Shown one piece after another: positions 21,381 to 32,009 of a stretch of 64,000 bases of DNA. The notes under the pieces are model-generated. The model ran no database searches and was not told the origin of the DNA. It worked only from the letters and a program-made list of their open reading frames with translations. Source of the stretch: Stemphylium vesicarium (taxonomy: Eukaryota; Ascomycota; Dothideomycetes; Pleosporales; Pleosporaceae). The DNA lies in the NCBI GenBank assembly GCA_004380135.1, contig QXCR01000204.1, forward strand, positions 1-64,000, given 5' to 3'. Position 1 is the first letter of the stretch. The number at the start of each line of letters is the position of its first letter. The position numbers and the translations under genes are program-made.

Positions 21381-22376
21381 ATGCAGAACGACCCTCGCCA
21401 GACACCGGCAGATGCTACCGATGTCGCAGGCGCTTCACGCCCGTCGTCCTTCCGTGACGCTGCACCGCACGAAGTCCCATACGTTCGATTGGTGGTCCGC
21501 TCCAACCCAGACACTGCGCTTCCCATAAGCGACCTGCCCCCCCTGGTGCCGACGGTCCTGAGCGGCTTTCCAAGCGTACCTGGATGCGCAGGTGCGAGCC
21601 TTATTCGGTATACCCAATATATGTGCTAACGGCGTGTCAGCACCAGCGAAGCACATGCTTCTCGCCGATATCTGGCGCAACGGTGACGCAAGGAGCAACA
21701 ACAACCCAACGGGCCTCGGCCTTGAGTATGGATGGCGGCATCACTGGAGAGTCTGGACGACCGCACACGCAGGCGAGGCATGGTTCGTTGTCAAACACAC
21801 AAAATCCAGCTACAGGTGGACGGACCCCACGGCTCTGATTGAGCCATCAACAGCCTCGGCGCGAGCTGCTGTTCAGCGGGTCAGAGAGCAACTTCCAGCT
21901 CAGGCGCCAGAGCCGCAGGGCCGCTCTATGCAGGATACCTCGTTCATGCCGGTCGGCAGCTCTCTGCTGTTATTCTGGAACAACTTGCGCGAAGATCGCA
22001 GCGCCTCGGTTTGGCCCAACCCCACCTTTGCCGTGGTCCCCATCGACGACAACAGTCCCCAGCACCGCTTCCTGACTGGTACGTGTCCTTTGTCTCTGCT
22101 GAACTGTCTATGGACGTACCTGCTAACATGTGTTGCACCCACGCAGCCGAGCGCGAGACATATACGCCCCATACAGAGCGAATGTGCATCATACATGTCA
22201 CACGCCTGAAGTGGACACTGGACATCAACGCGATCACGGCTGCATTGCTGCTGGACACCGCCCTACTTAGCGCGCCCGACAACACGCAGACAGCTTGGTG
22301 CCACGCTATCGCAGAGCGCATGAAACAAGATATGGGCGATTCTGGGGAATGGGACAACGAGGATGAGAGCGAGTAG
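21381..22376 (+). CDS. Hypothetical protein, 292 aa
   Basis: Three exons (21381-21591, 21641-22078, 22147-22376) with clear GT/AG introns, each with a GTGCTAAC or TGCTAAC branch site. The protein is soluble with no signal peptide or membrane helix. Its middle is rich in Trp (LADIWRNGD, YGWRHHWRVWTTAHAG, WFVVKHTKSSYRW) and its end is acidic (DSGEWDNEDESE). I do not recognise the family. Good splice sites and an in-phase join at both introns argue for a real gene. Confidence 0.7.
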
Positions 22377-23875
22377 GATTTGGGGATTGAGCACCTTTGT
22401 ATTCACGGTTTTTATGTTACGACTTCTGCCCCGGTTCACGGCAGGCTTTGGAGCTCAGTGAGATGGTCCGGGTTATGGCCTAGTACGGCAGGCATCAGAG
22501 TTTACGGTCACATTAGTCACACCAGACTTGCTTTTAAGAAATGATGCCACACTTCTTGCTCGCAGGTGCCGAGCCAGTGAGGGCTTAGCTCCACTCAGGT
22601 TGGACTAGCGTCATTCTGCTCTTCCCTTTGAGCCTCCGTAGCCTCACAATCAATCACCAAGTCCGCCCACTTTTCTCCTTCAGTCAATCAGTTCCCTTTG
22701 CGGCTATCCTGTATTCAGTGATCAATGCTGAAATAGAATATAAGAGCAAAACGAGGTCAGTTTATTGACACATGCCTTAAACCACCAATTATCGGCAGCT
22801 CTTGTATCCCGCAAGGGATTTAGAGTCAGGGGCATCCTAGGCCTACAACCACGACTTCCATCCCGCACGGTTCACAATTGCTTCCTCAATCTGAGCTCCG
22901 TCGTAAAGTTGCTCTTCTCCTCTGGGCCTTACGGGACCGCATCCCGTGCGGTCTGCTCTGCCAATAATTGATGGCAGGCATTAAACTGATCTCGTGATTA
23001 GTCACTCCTGTCTACAAGGTCTTGCGGGCCCGCGTACCGCACGGTCTACACAGTACCTACTGCCAGCTAAAGCAAGGCGGTCGCGTGACAGTTATTTTAG
23101 AGTGGTGACCGAAATCGGTCCTAGACTTCGGTTATCCTGCGCGCACGGCCGCTAGAAAGGCGCTTTACTAAATAGGTAATAGTGTTTTGCAGGGGTAGTA
23201 CCGGTACATGAAGCTTGGAAAGTGGCGAAATCACAAGCTCCGCCACATGTACCTCTAAGTTACCTATTTGTTTTGCGAAGAATACATTTTAAAATATTTA
23301 CAAGGTCCTGGCAGATGCAGTCGGCTGTCCTCCAGGCAGTAATCGACGTGCAGCTGCATCACGTCTACATGAACAAAGTTGCACGACAGCAGTAGTTGTG
23401 CAAATTAGAGCTCGCACAAGTCTACGTGACCATAAATTTCATGAACCAACATGTTTCCTGTGGTATCTGACGCGATGGCGCAGGTGGGCGGGTTGCAATA
23501 TAATCTGCGATTTCCTCCCACCTCGATTGACTTGCTACGAAGTCGCTACAACCAGCCCTCGGCCTACAAAATGGACATAGACGAACCGAGTAACCACAAT
23601 CAGGAGGCATTCGCCGGCATGGCCTCAGATGGATCAAGTGGTTGGAGAAGCGACATGTACTGATGAAGAGGAATGAGGACGAAAACACAACACTTGTATA
23701 GCAAATGGTAAGTGCCCTAAAACTTGTGCCCACAAGACATTAGAAGAGCCGATGTGCTCGCGCTTAGCGGAAGCAAGCTCATGATCCAGACCACGCATGC
23801 GCATTCATTGACCACAAATTTGATTTTAGAGTCTTGAGCCGAATCACGGATCCTGTCTCGCAAATAAATCAAACT
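22377..23875. other. 1.5-kb intergenic stretch
   Basis: No recognisable gene. Around 22860-23060 short near-palindromic C/G runs recur (GGGACCGCATCCCGTGCGGTC and relatives). A 70-codon frame begins at ATG 23451 (MFPVVSDAM), with no domain and no support beyond being open. Confidence 0.4.
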
Positions 23876-25732
23876 TCATCGCAGCTTGAAAATATCGCAC
23901 TCGTTAAAACCTTCCAGAATTTCAGTAATAGCCTCACCATCCATGATTCCATGCACATAGCTATTAGTCCAGTTAGTAATCAAAATAGTACGAAGTAATG
24001 TGGCAGCTCACCATTCCCCCACCATCGTATAAGAATCTTGACTTTGATTATCGACACGCCTTAGTATGTAGGGCACCTCTCCGCCTAGCAATATGCAGAT
24101 CAGGTCCCCTTCAGAAGCGGTCGGTGGTAGTAAGCAGAAGTGACCCTTCCTAGTTGTACCAAATCTTCGTCCATTCAAGCAAAGTTGTCGATTCTTCATA
24201 GCTTGCACCAACGCTTGCACCTCCTCCACGTTTCTAGGTGGGATGTATCGTGTATCTGATGGAAGTCGCTTTGCTGGGTTCCATCCAGCATTTTCCTCGA
24301 AATGAAGCCCTTCGATCTGTCGGTCGGTCAAAATTGTCCTCCAAAAGGCATTCTCTCTAGCAATATACGGATGATATATTCCAAATCGAGTGTTCATTGC
24401 CGTTTTCTTCCACTGGGAAAGGATCGGTTTGGTTGCGCGGCCACCAAGAACGATATCATCTGAACAGGGGAAGATACATCCGCATTGGCTGACCACGTCA
24501 AACGAACGGCCTCGAAGAATCAGCGTACGATAATCATCTCCGAATTGAATAGTAGACAATGATCTGGACCGGTCTGTTCCAGCTGTGGCAAATGTTCGCT
24601 GCGACTCTCCTAGAACTGGGTTGAGCAAAAAAGAGGAGATTGGTATTAATGCTCTCGGACCAAAATTGGGAACCCAAGATGGAAGACATAGCTTCTTAGG
24701 CTCGTAGCACTCTCCAGTCATCCAACGAAACCAGTCTAGACCTCTGTCTTCCAACAGACACGAGGAAAAGAATGACACGTATATATCCTCGGACGATTTA
24801 CCGTAATTGACCTGAACTCCATGGTGACTAAGAAGACCTAGAAGGCCGTAAATCTTGTCTCTCGGATCAGTTACCAATCGATATTTGAATGACCATAGCA
24901 AATTCGACAGTTCGAACAACTCAGGCGCAGAGGACGAAGTTTGAAGTGACTGACGCAGTCTCGTTAATGCCTCCAGAAAGCCAGAGACGAGCATGCCAAG
25001 GGTACGAAGCGCAGTGTTTTGAAGTATGTTGAACCTGTGATGCGGCGCGTATCCAGTATCCATCCAAGCCGTGATGAAGAAATGGAAGGTGGACCAAGGA
25101 ATATGGCGAGAACCACACACAACGAGGACATCCAGACCTAGTACCACTTCTTGTATTATCCACATCCTTTTCCACCAGGGACGGGAGACAAGGCGGATAA
25201 GGGACATCATTTGCCGAAGAAACTCTTCCTGGTCAAGGTGCAATAGCCAGCAGGACTCGGTGTCGACTTTAGCAACCTTGGTCAAGTGTGGAATAAAATC
25301 AAGAGCCATCCCACTGTCAAAAGACTCTTCACCAAGCCAAGCGACCACCCGTTTTGCGCCAGCATATATTTTTCCCATCAGAGGCACTTGAACGCTCTTC
25401 TCATCTGCGCTGGTTTGGTCGATGCATATTGCATCAATCCAGATAACTCGTGTATCTCGAAGTTGCCGCAGACGACGTAATGCGTCTCGAAGGTTTGGTC
25501 GGATGTGAAACTGTAACCCATCCAGTAGTATCCGGCATGCACTCTCTTCATCGCCCCACGTATATGATAAAGCTTCGTATGGCGGTGCCGAGTCTAAATG
25601 GTAATCCCGCAGCCTGCAATGAATATCGGCGCATGGACTGTGTCCGGGAATGAGCTCTAGCAATCTGAAACCATTGAATTGCAGAGGGTTGTATTCGAAA
25701 CCACGTCGGCGCCGTTTCTGACAAGGCGACAT
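23876..25732 (-). CDS. HET-domain (heterokaryon incompatibility) protein
   Basis: Two exons (25732-24012 and 23960-23876) give 601 aa. The HET domain occupies residues about 50-200: YEALSYTWGDEE, then VIWIDAICIDQTS and VPLMGKIYAGAKRVVAWLGEE, the three hallmark blocks. Further on, RPWWKRMWIIQEVVLG and DPRDKIYGLLGL are typical of fungal HET proteins. The second exon adds the ending CYVHGIMDGEAITEILEG, the usual family terminus. HET domains are TIR-like and trigger cell death on non-self recognition between fungal strains. This is the stand-alone form, without NACHT or repeats. The first exon start fits the basic N-terminus usual for the family (CQKRRRRGFEYNPLQF). Confidence 0.92.
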
Positions 25733-26546
25733 AGTGACGCGAGGAACTTATCCATGAAGTCGTAAAACCAGATCGGAAGGGCCGCTGGTGAGGGTCGCGG
25801 TGGCATTCTACCTATCAGAAGGCCTCGACATTCGCAGTGGACCCGGCGTGGAGATCATTGTCGCTGCCGGTACATTAGCAATGAAGGGCATGTAAATGGC
25901 GGCTCCTACTTGTGAGCTGCGGGCGCAAGATTGCGTAGCATGGCGTGAGTGACTGACGGCGGCGGTTGTGGACAACAGCGGATGTGGACGACTTGGCCGG
26001 GGATGGCACTGACAGGGATCCACCACGCTAGTGCCTTCGAAACTGAACATCGACGCTTATTGGGTACAGTATAAGTAGAGCGGGCCATACAATGGGTGGG
26101 CCACCCCACCAACTTTGCACAATGCGTGAACTTTGGTTGACTATGGCCGCCCTCAACAACGCCCAAAAGGGCTCTCATGAGCCTGACATGTACCTTGCGA
26201 TCTCAGCTCTGGATCGACGCTAAATAACGACTTAGAGATCTGCCGCCTGGACGTACGAGGTCCCCCGAACCACCCTTCAACGCCGACTGTATCCTCGTCC
26301 TCGCCGTGCCTTCTCACAACGCCTCGGTCATTTACAATCTCTACGAACGAAGGTCTGCGCAACCTACCTCCGATTCCACGAGCGACTGCAATCAATCGCA
26401 ATTCCGTCTCGGTGGGGAATACTTTTTTCTAAACCCATAGAAGAGGGATTGAGCAGGGTCCGCAATTGGTTGAATATCCTGTATAGAGACCTGAGTGTAT
26501 CCGACAAAAGTAATACCCACACTGTTATTCTCACGTCTAAGCCGAA
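25733..26546. other. Intergenic, no gene seen
   Basis: About 800 bp upstream of the HET gene. Short open frames on the minus strand show no domain and lack splice support. Confidence 0.4.
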
Positions 26547-27341
26547 CTGAAAGACTTAGCCGTTCATCTCATCACAGCATTGCAAGGTCACCAGTTGCCC
26601 GATCACGTTCGTCCGGCGCAAGTCAAGGGACTCTTCGCAGTAATCTATTGCGACTTGGACTCTCTACGGAAGTTGACACCTCTTCGAGCAGTCCTCGAAA
26701 ACGAATCTGATGAAGTAATCTAGAGCAGAGTCTACGACGCCGTCACCGAATTGACGCACCCACCCCGCCCCACCTCGCCATTCCCACAAACACCCCTTTC
26801 CATCAACACAGGTAGCTTCGCGAACTCGACCGAACACCGCAAACATGTAGAAGATGTGCCAAAGGAGGAGCTGGGACATCTGTACGTTGGCATACCGGGG
26901 TTTTCCGACGCTTTCTTCGAAGACGTGCCAGGCCTGAGACCGGCAGTACTGACGATGTTCGACAAAACTAAGGAAGGAGAAAGCCTACTCTTCTGGGTAG
27001 ATAGCGGCTGGTAGGACTGGCCTGTAGAGGCAACAGAAAGGGATGTTCTGAGCTGGTTTGCCCCGCTTACAGACCGGCTGTGGGACCTTAGAGAAGGGTA
27101 TCAGCCGGTGTCTAGGACTCAGCGGCGACCACTAGTACAGATGCATCAGTCTCTGCAAGGCTGCACTGCGATCCGCAAGCTGGAAATTGGCTCTGTGGAC
27201 GATCCATACACTAGTGTGGGCTCGAAGTGCCGACAGTCACAGATCCTCATAGCTGGACTACTAAGCGTTGAGATGCTTGCCGCTACAAGAGTTACGTTAA
27301 ACTCTTTTACAGAACAAGCGACCGCGCTGTGTAGTTGCTAG
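26547..27341 (+). pseudogene. FunK1-type fungal kinase, N-terminal remnant
   Basis: One frame holds the conserved N-terminal region of fungal FunK1 kinases: KEELGHLYVGIPGFSDAFF, VPGLRPAVLTMF, DWPVEATERDVLSWFAPLTD, RRPLVQMHQSLQGCTA and KLEIGSVDDP, then a decayed match to the SQILV.GEL segment. It is interrupted by TAG at 26721 and TAG at 27012 and ends at 27339. The kinase catalytic core (HRD, DFG) is absent. FunK1 kinases are common accessory genes in island-like regions of fungal genomes. Clearly dead. Confidence 0.75.
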
Positions 27342-27842
27342 GCCCTAAGTTCATCTGTAAAGAGAAGCCTTGCAAACCTCCTAGCTTTGAAGCTAAACCT
27401 TCGACTCGGAGACGCGATCTTGAGCGACCTCTGATGCCAAATTTTGCACCATTGACTTCGAAGGTGGAAACCCGTGCCTCGTTGATCTTTGCATGTGAAG
27501 AATAAGCTCGCGATTCTGCGGTGGGCTGAGTTTGGCTTGTTCGGCGTACTTCGTTGTCACGGTGGCTCGGACGTCGCGGTGTCTTTGATAAAGTGTAGTG
27601 GGTCACAGCATAGGATATTAAGGAAATCTAACGCAGTCGCATCATCAATTTGGTGGCTTAATAATGACTCTGATGGCTGTACATTGTGTGCAAATGTAGA
27701 CTCAGCCCTCTGGCAAGGTGATAAAGAATGCATTGATAAGCTAATCGCCTAATTAGAAACCCCGTCCATCGGCTTCAGGCTGGCTTAGCTTAAAGCAAGG
27801 AGCTTGCAAGCCATGCATTACTGTTAGATCACCACATCATGT
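27342..27842. other. Intergenic between FunK1 remnant and BTB gene
   Basis: No gene recognised in about 500 bp. Further FunK1 sequence was looked for and not seen. Confidence 0.4.
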
Positions 27843-28879
27843 CTATGTAAAGGGAGTTCTGTGGGTACTACCAAAGAGACTGCCCGTCTGGGGACGCGTA
27901 GAGAAGACTGCCGGAGGCGCTGGAAAAACAACGCTTTCGAAATACTGAACAACAAAATCGCCGCCCTCGTGGATGAGATCCTTAAAAACGGCGTTTTTGC
28001 CTAGCTCTCTTGCGTGGTCCTTGGCGACCTCAACTACAGCATCTCTCATCGTACGATCACTCTCAGAAGTAGTCGCATATATTTCGCGGATGCATTCTGA
28101 AAAGGACTCGCTTGTCCAGAGCTTCTGTAGCTTTCGTTGAAGTTTCGCTGTAGCAAGCGCTTTGAGGTCCTCCAAGAAGAACATATCAGCGAGTGCATTT
28201 ACACGAGGCTCTTTAAGCAGCGCGGGGTCATCTGATAGTCATTAGGATATCGAGCACATAGGCTTCGCTTCTGCCGTACCTTTAAAATGATGCGAAAGAT
28301 CGTCCGAATAGTCACCAGTGTACAAGTACTCAAACACCCTCCAGTGGGCAGCTCCACTATCATTATTGAATATGAGCACCCCTGAGCTTCCCTCAACAAA
28401 TACCTCCTGAAATGCTTTTTCGAAGTATTTGCTTTGTGTGCAGATGACGGATCTGTGGACAGGTAGTTTTTTACCGTGGACGACAACCAAAGCATCGGAG
28501 TAGCGCGTATTATTAAACATGCTATGCAAGTCAGATACAGTTGCGTAAGTCTAAAGGGTGCGTACCTGGCAATATCCTGCATAAGCTTAGCAGAACGTGC
28601 TTCCATTATGGCGACAGGCGATATGGTAGGCGAGTGTGCTTCCGGTACGGCTGGTGGCAGGCTCGGTCGGCAATCAAGAGCTAGCTGTCGCTGAATCGCC
28701 CGCGTTATTCGGCCTATTCTTTCCTCTTCCTCACGCCGGTTCCTGGCTTTGTCTCTCTGGGACTGCGCCTGTCGGCGCTTTGTCTCGGCTACAGCTGCGG
28801 CTTCTTCCTCTTGACGGCTCCTGGCCTTGTCTCTCTGTGATTGTGCTCTTCGACGTTTGAATTCGGCCTTCTCTGGCAT
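27843..28879 (-). CDS. BTB/POZ-domain protein with charged N-terminal extension
   Basis: Three exons (28879-28566, 28521-28280, 28231-27843) give 314 aa. Residues 1-70 are an Arg/Glu/Gln-rich coil with a duplicated RRxAQSQRDKARxR(R/Q)EEE motif. The BTB fold follows: MFNNTRYSDALVVVHGKKL, PVHRSVICTQSKYFEKAFQ, then WRVFEYLYTGDYSDDL. Exon 3 continues VNALADMFFLEDLKALATAKL, as in fungal BTB proteins, and a helical tail. Such proteins often serve as Cullin-3 adaptors or transcription co-factors. The internal repeat of the N-terminal coil is unusual for the family. Splice phases are consistent at both introns. Confidence 0.88.
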
Positions 28880-29771
28880 TCAGAAAATCAGACACCTCAA
28901 TGGAGGTGCGTGCAAGAACGTGGTTGCAATGGAGCATAGAAGTCGGGGTCTCCTCAGGCTGACAAGCAACTTGGTAGGAGGTGGAGTGCCCCGCTTCGCG
29001 CGCTCTCACTGTGCTTATCGCAAAGGATGACAATTGGCATGGGTTTGATCCGGCTTCTGCGGACTGACCCTATCTACCGGTAACGGGAGGGTCATCAAAG
29101 CGATCCACTCATCGATCCTCACTAATGAGTCTGCAGCGGGCAAGCTTGCATGCCGCAGACGAAGGCGCTACAGGTCAGAGCGGAAATAATTAGTATTACT
29201 ATTTATAGCCAGTTTTGTACTACAATCAAGGGCTGCAGGCAGCAGCTATTCCTGATTGGTAGTTAGTGAATCTGGTGTCAGTAAAGTCATCATCAAGACA
29301 ACGCCATCACGGGTGATCTCATTGCGATTAATAATGTCTTGCACACTTGTTGCGCCCCTTTATTCCCTGTGACTCCAGTTCATATTCATCCACTGTAGTG
29401 TGCTCTGAGTGGAGTATAGAGTGCCGTACAGATTGCTAACTAGTCCAATTTGATGACCGTTATCGAAGTATGCCGCACTGCATTAGCTCAAAGCTTGGGG
29501 CACTCCTGATTTCCATGCTGCTTTAGAGAAACACTGCAGTGTTGTAAGAGTTAGCTGACCACACCAACGGGTGCAGCGCTGCTGCCCCGCACCGGTGAGA
29601 CGAGGTTGTGGTAGCATTCAGTCCCGCTCCCGAATAACAGTGAGTACGATTCCGAGTACAGTATGTACTGAAAGGCAATTCTGTGAGGTCAGCCGTATAT
29701 ATTGTGCCTTTCCACTCTTCTAAATCTCACGTTCAAAGGCCCATTCCTGGACTCCGATTCGGACAACAAAG
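28880..29771. other. 0.9-kb intergenic stretch
   Basis: Promoter side of the BTB gene and flank of the SET fragment. No open frame with a recognisable domain, no repeat seen. Confidence 0.4.
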
Positions 29772-29940
29772 CAAAAGTTAGAACACGCTTTTTATGGACA
29801 GCAGCTCATTTACGCCTTCGAAGATGTGTCAGGCAAAGGAAAAGGCCTTATTGCAATTGAACATATCCCCAGAGGCACGCGGATTATCTCGGAGCCGCCA
29901 GTCATTACGACACCTGAACTTCAACATAGCAGCCTGTTCT
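29772..29940 (+). pseudogene. SET-domain gene fragment (5' end)
   Basis: The frame reads FEDVSGKGKGLIAIEHIPRG followed by TRIISEPPVI, the start of fungal SET-domain (SMYD/SET5-like) proteins, where GKGKGL.A...IP.GT.I..E.P is the N-terminal SET-N block. Nothing of the catalytic NHS..PN or post-SET Cys region follows; homology ends near 29930, directly beside the 3' end of the next pseudogene. A truncated remnant made by rearrangement. Confidence 0.65.
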
Positions 29941-29974
29941 CTCATTCTTCTCGGTTCGTTGTAAAGATGCAACC

Positions 29975-31448
29975 TCAATACGTGCATTTTCCACAGTAGC
30001 CACAATCGTGAGCGGAACAAGCAGTGTAGTCTGGTTCGGAAGACGAGTCGTTTGTGTCAGCGTCGAGGTCATACCTGTCACCAAAGCCGATACCGCCGTC
30101 ACCATGTTCGAATTCGTTCGAGGTATAACCCTGAGTAGAGATGACACCTATCTCAGTCTTTTCCCAGCGGTCTGCCAAGTCCGCAGGCAACGCATGCACA
30201 CCATCTCCGTACTGGTTTCGGATCTCCAAGCGATCCATTCCAGGGCAATACACTTCGAGCAATTTACTCGGATTAGTCCGGGCAATGTTAACGATATTGT
30301 CGAGAAGTGTGGCAAAGCGGCGGATGCCGTCCCTATTCTCTCTAGCCCAGGCTTGCACATCGTTCTTGACATTTTGCACTCGGATGTCTTCGAAGAGACC
30401 ACTGCCATCGTGATAGGCGACAATGAAGTTAGATATCTGTTTGATCCAGAGTTGAGGAAAGATGTCGCTCATGTCGATATCTTTCTTGTACCTGCCTGAG
30501 CGCGTTTTCAGGTCGAATATAGATTGCTGTGGTACTGCAGACCCGCCGTGTGTGATCTTCACTGCATCAGGCTTGCTGATCGTAGTATTGGGTGGCTTGC
30601 TGATTGCTGCACCTTGGAATGCTTGAAGAAGATCATCTTGATTCACGGCAGTCTTTCCAGGCGCAGTATCAGTGACTGCTGGGGCCTCTCGGATGTAGCC
30701 ATCGCTCTCGAAGCGTACAAGGCAGTCCAAGCCTCCGAACTCATATCGTATGATGCGTTGGTGAGTTTCAGAGCCTTGACGCTATGCTCCCATGTGGTGT
30801 ATGCCTCTGGGAAAGTATGACCAAAGCCTCTAATATCCTCGATAACCTCTTTAGGGTCATTCTCTTTCCGTATGAAGAACACAGTCTCGCCGACGACCTC
30901 AACGTTGAAACGGAAAGCTTTGTCGATACCGCGGGCGAAGCGTAGGAGGTTGCTAAGAGTGCTCCTACATGCGAAGAGATCGGTGCTCGCAGCGTCGAAT
31001 TCGGGGTCGGCCTCGACAACGGCATGCACGACAGGTGCCATTGGGTAGTTGGGATATCTTGCGGCGTTGGGGTCGCGGAAATATTGTCCACTATCTTCCT
31101 TCAAACGCTGTGGTGCATGAAGTGGTGTCCATTGAGGAGGTTTACCTGGGTTTATTAGTCTGGACTGGCACCTAAGGAAGATAAATTACCTAGAACGACG
31201 ATCGTAGGCACTTCGTCGTTGAGCCAGTTGTATGATGCGACATATTGGCAATCAGAAATCTCCGCCAGATTGATTGGTTTTAAGCTCAGGTCCGAGCTGT
31301 GAAACTCCTTGACAAGGTCACCAAGCGGATGCTTGTCCAGGTCAGGTTTCATCGGCTCCCTGGTCTTCGTGAAGAACGAAGCTCTTCCGCCGCGGCCTCG
31401 CCCTCTCCGTGGAGCAAAGCCACCTCTACTGCCTGGGAATGAAGCCAT
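29975..31448 (-). pseudogene. Conserved fungal protein of unknown function, single-base frameshift
   Basis: Exon 1 is 31448-31190 and exon 2 starts at 31145. It has an Arg/Gly-rich N-terminus (GGFAPRRGRGRGGR), then SYNWLNDEVPTIVVLGKPP, YFRDPNAARYPNYPM, STDLFACRSTLSNLLRFARG and FIRKENDPKEVIEDIRGFGH. From memory this family is often mislabelled geranylgeranyl pyrophosphate synthetase in fungal genomes; no prenyltransferase motif is seen. At about 30774 one base is missing in a G run, so the frame shifts before the conserved QRIIRYEFGGLDCLVRFESD, which continues in another frame to TGA 29975. The C-terminus ends in a Cys cluster (CSAHDCGYCGKC). An assembly error could also cause the shift. Confidence 0.7.
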
Positions 31449-31608
31449 GGAAGACGGTATGGCTGTGTTGAATGACTCTAGGGAATGGAGAATACAAGGC
31501 AGAGTATTGTATCGGACGGAAAGCGATACGCCGACTTCAAGTAGGTGATGATACCTGAGACAAGGCTGAGTTCGTGTGGCGCGTTGTTTGCTCAACCTGC
31601 AGGTCGCA

Positions 31609-31853
31609 CAATGCATGTCTCGTAGGCCTCAATTCGTCCAGAACTCACCGGGGCATGCAGGCAGACATGGCTCGATGCTGTGCCGCATAGCAACTGCGAC
31701 TGTCTTCCAATCATTTGCACAGCCCGTTATTCAATGCATGTCTCGTAGGCCTCAATTCGTCCAGAACTCACTGGAGCATGCAGGAAGACATGGCTCGACG
31801 CTGTGCCATATAGCAACTGCGACGTCTTCCAATCACTTACAAAGCCCGTTATT
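31609..31853. repeat. 123-bp tandem duplication, two copies
   Basis: Unit 1 at 31609-31731 and unit 2 at 31732-31853 both begin CAATGCATGTCTCGTAGGCC and end CCCGTTATT, with roughly ten substitutions between them. It lies upstream of both the frameshifted gene (minus) and the ruined helicase gene (plus), in what would be their shared promoter region. Confidence 0.9.
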
Positions 31854-32009
31854 AGAGAATCGTCGCGCATGAGCGGGGTTCGGTGTCACCTTCCTCCTTT
31901 TCATTCTGGAAGCTCAAAGAGCCAGATATCTCCTTTGTACAGTAATAGCGCACCGGCAGATTTCAGCTTATATTAACTGTCGGTACTGTACACAATACAA
32001 ATCTCACAC

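Noticed and set aside
29975..31448. A geranylgeranyl pyrophosphate synthase
   Set aside because: No DDxxD prenyltransferase motif is present. The label is a common database carry-over for this family.
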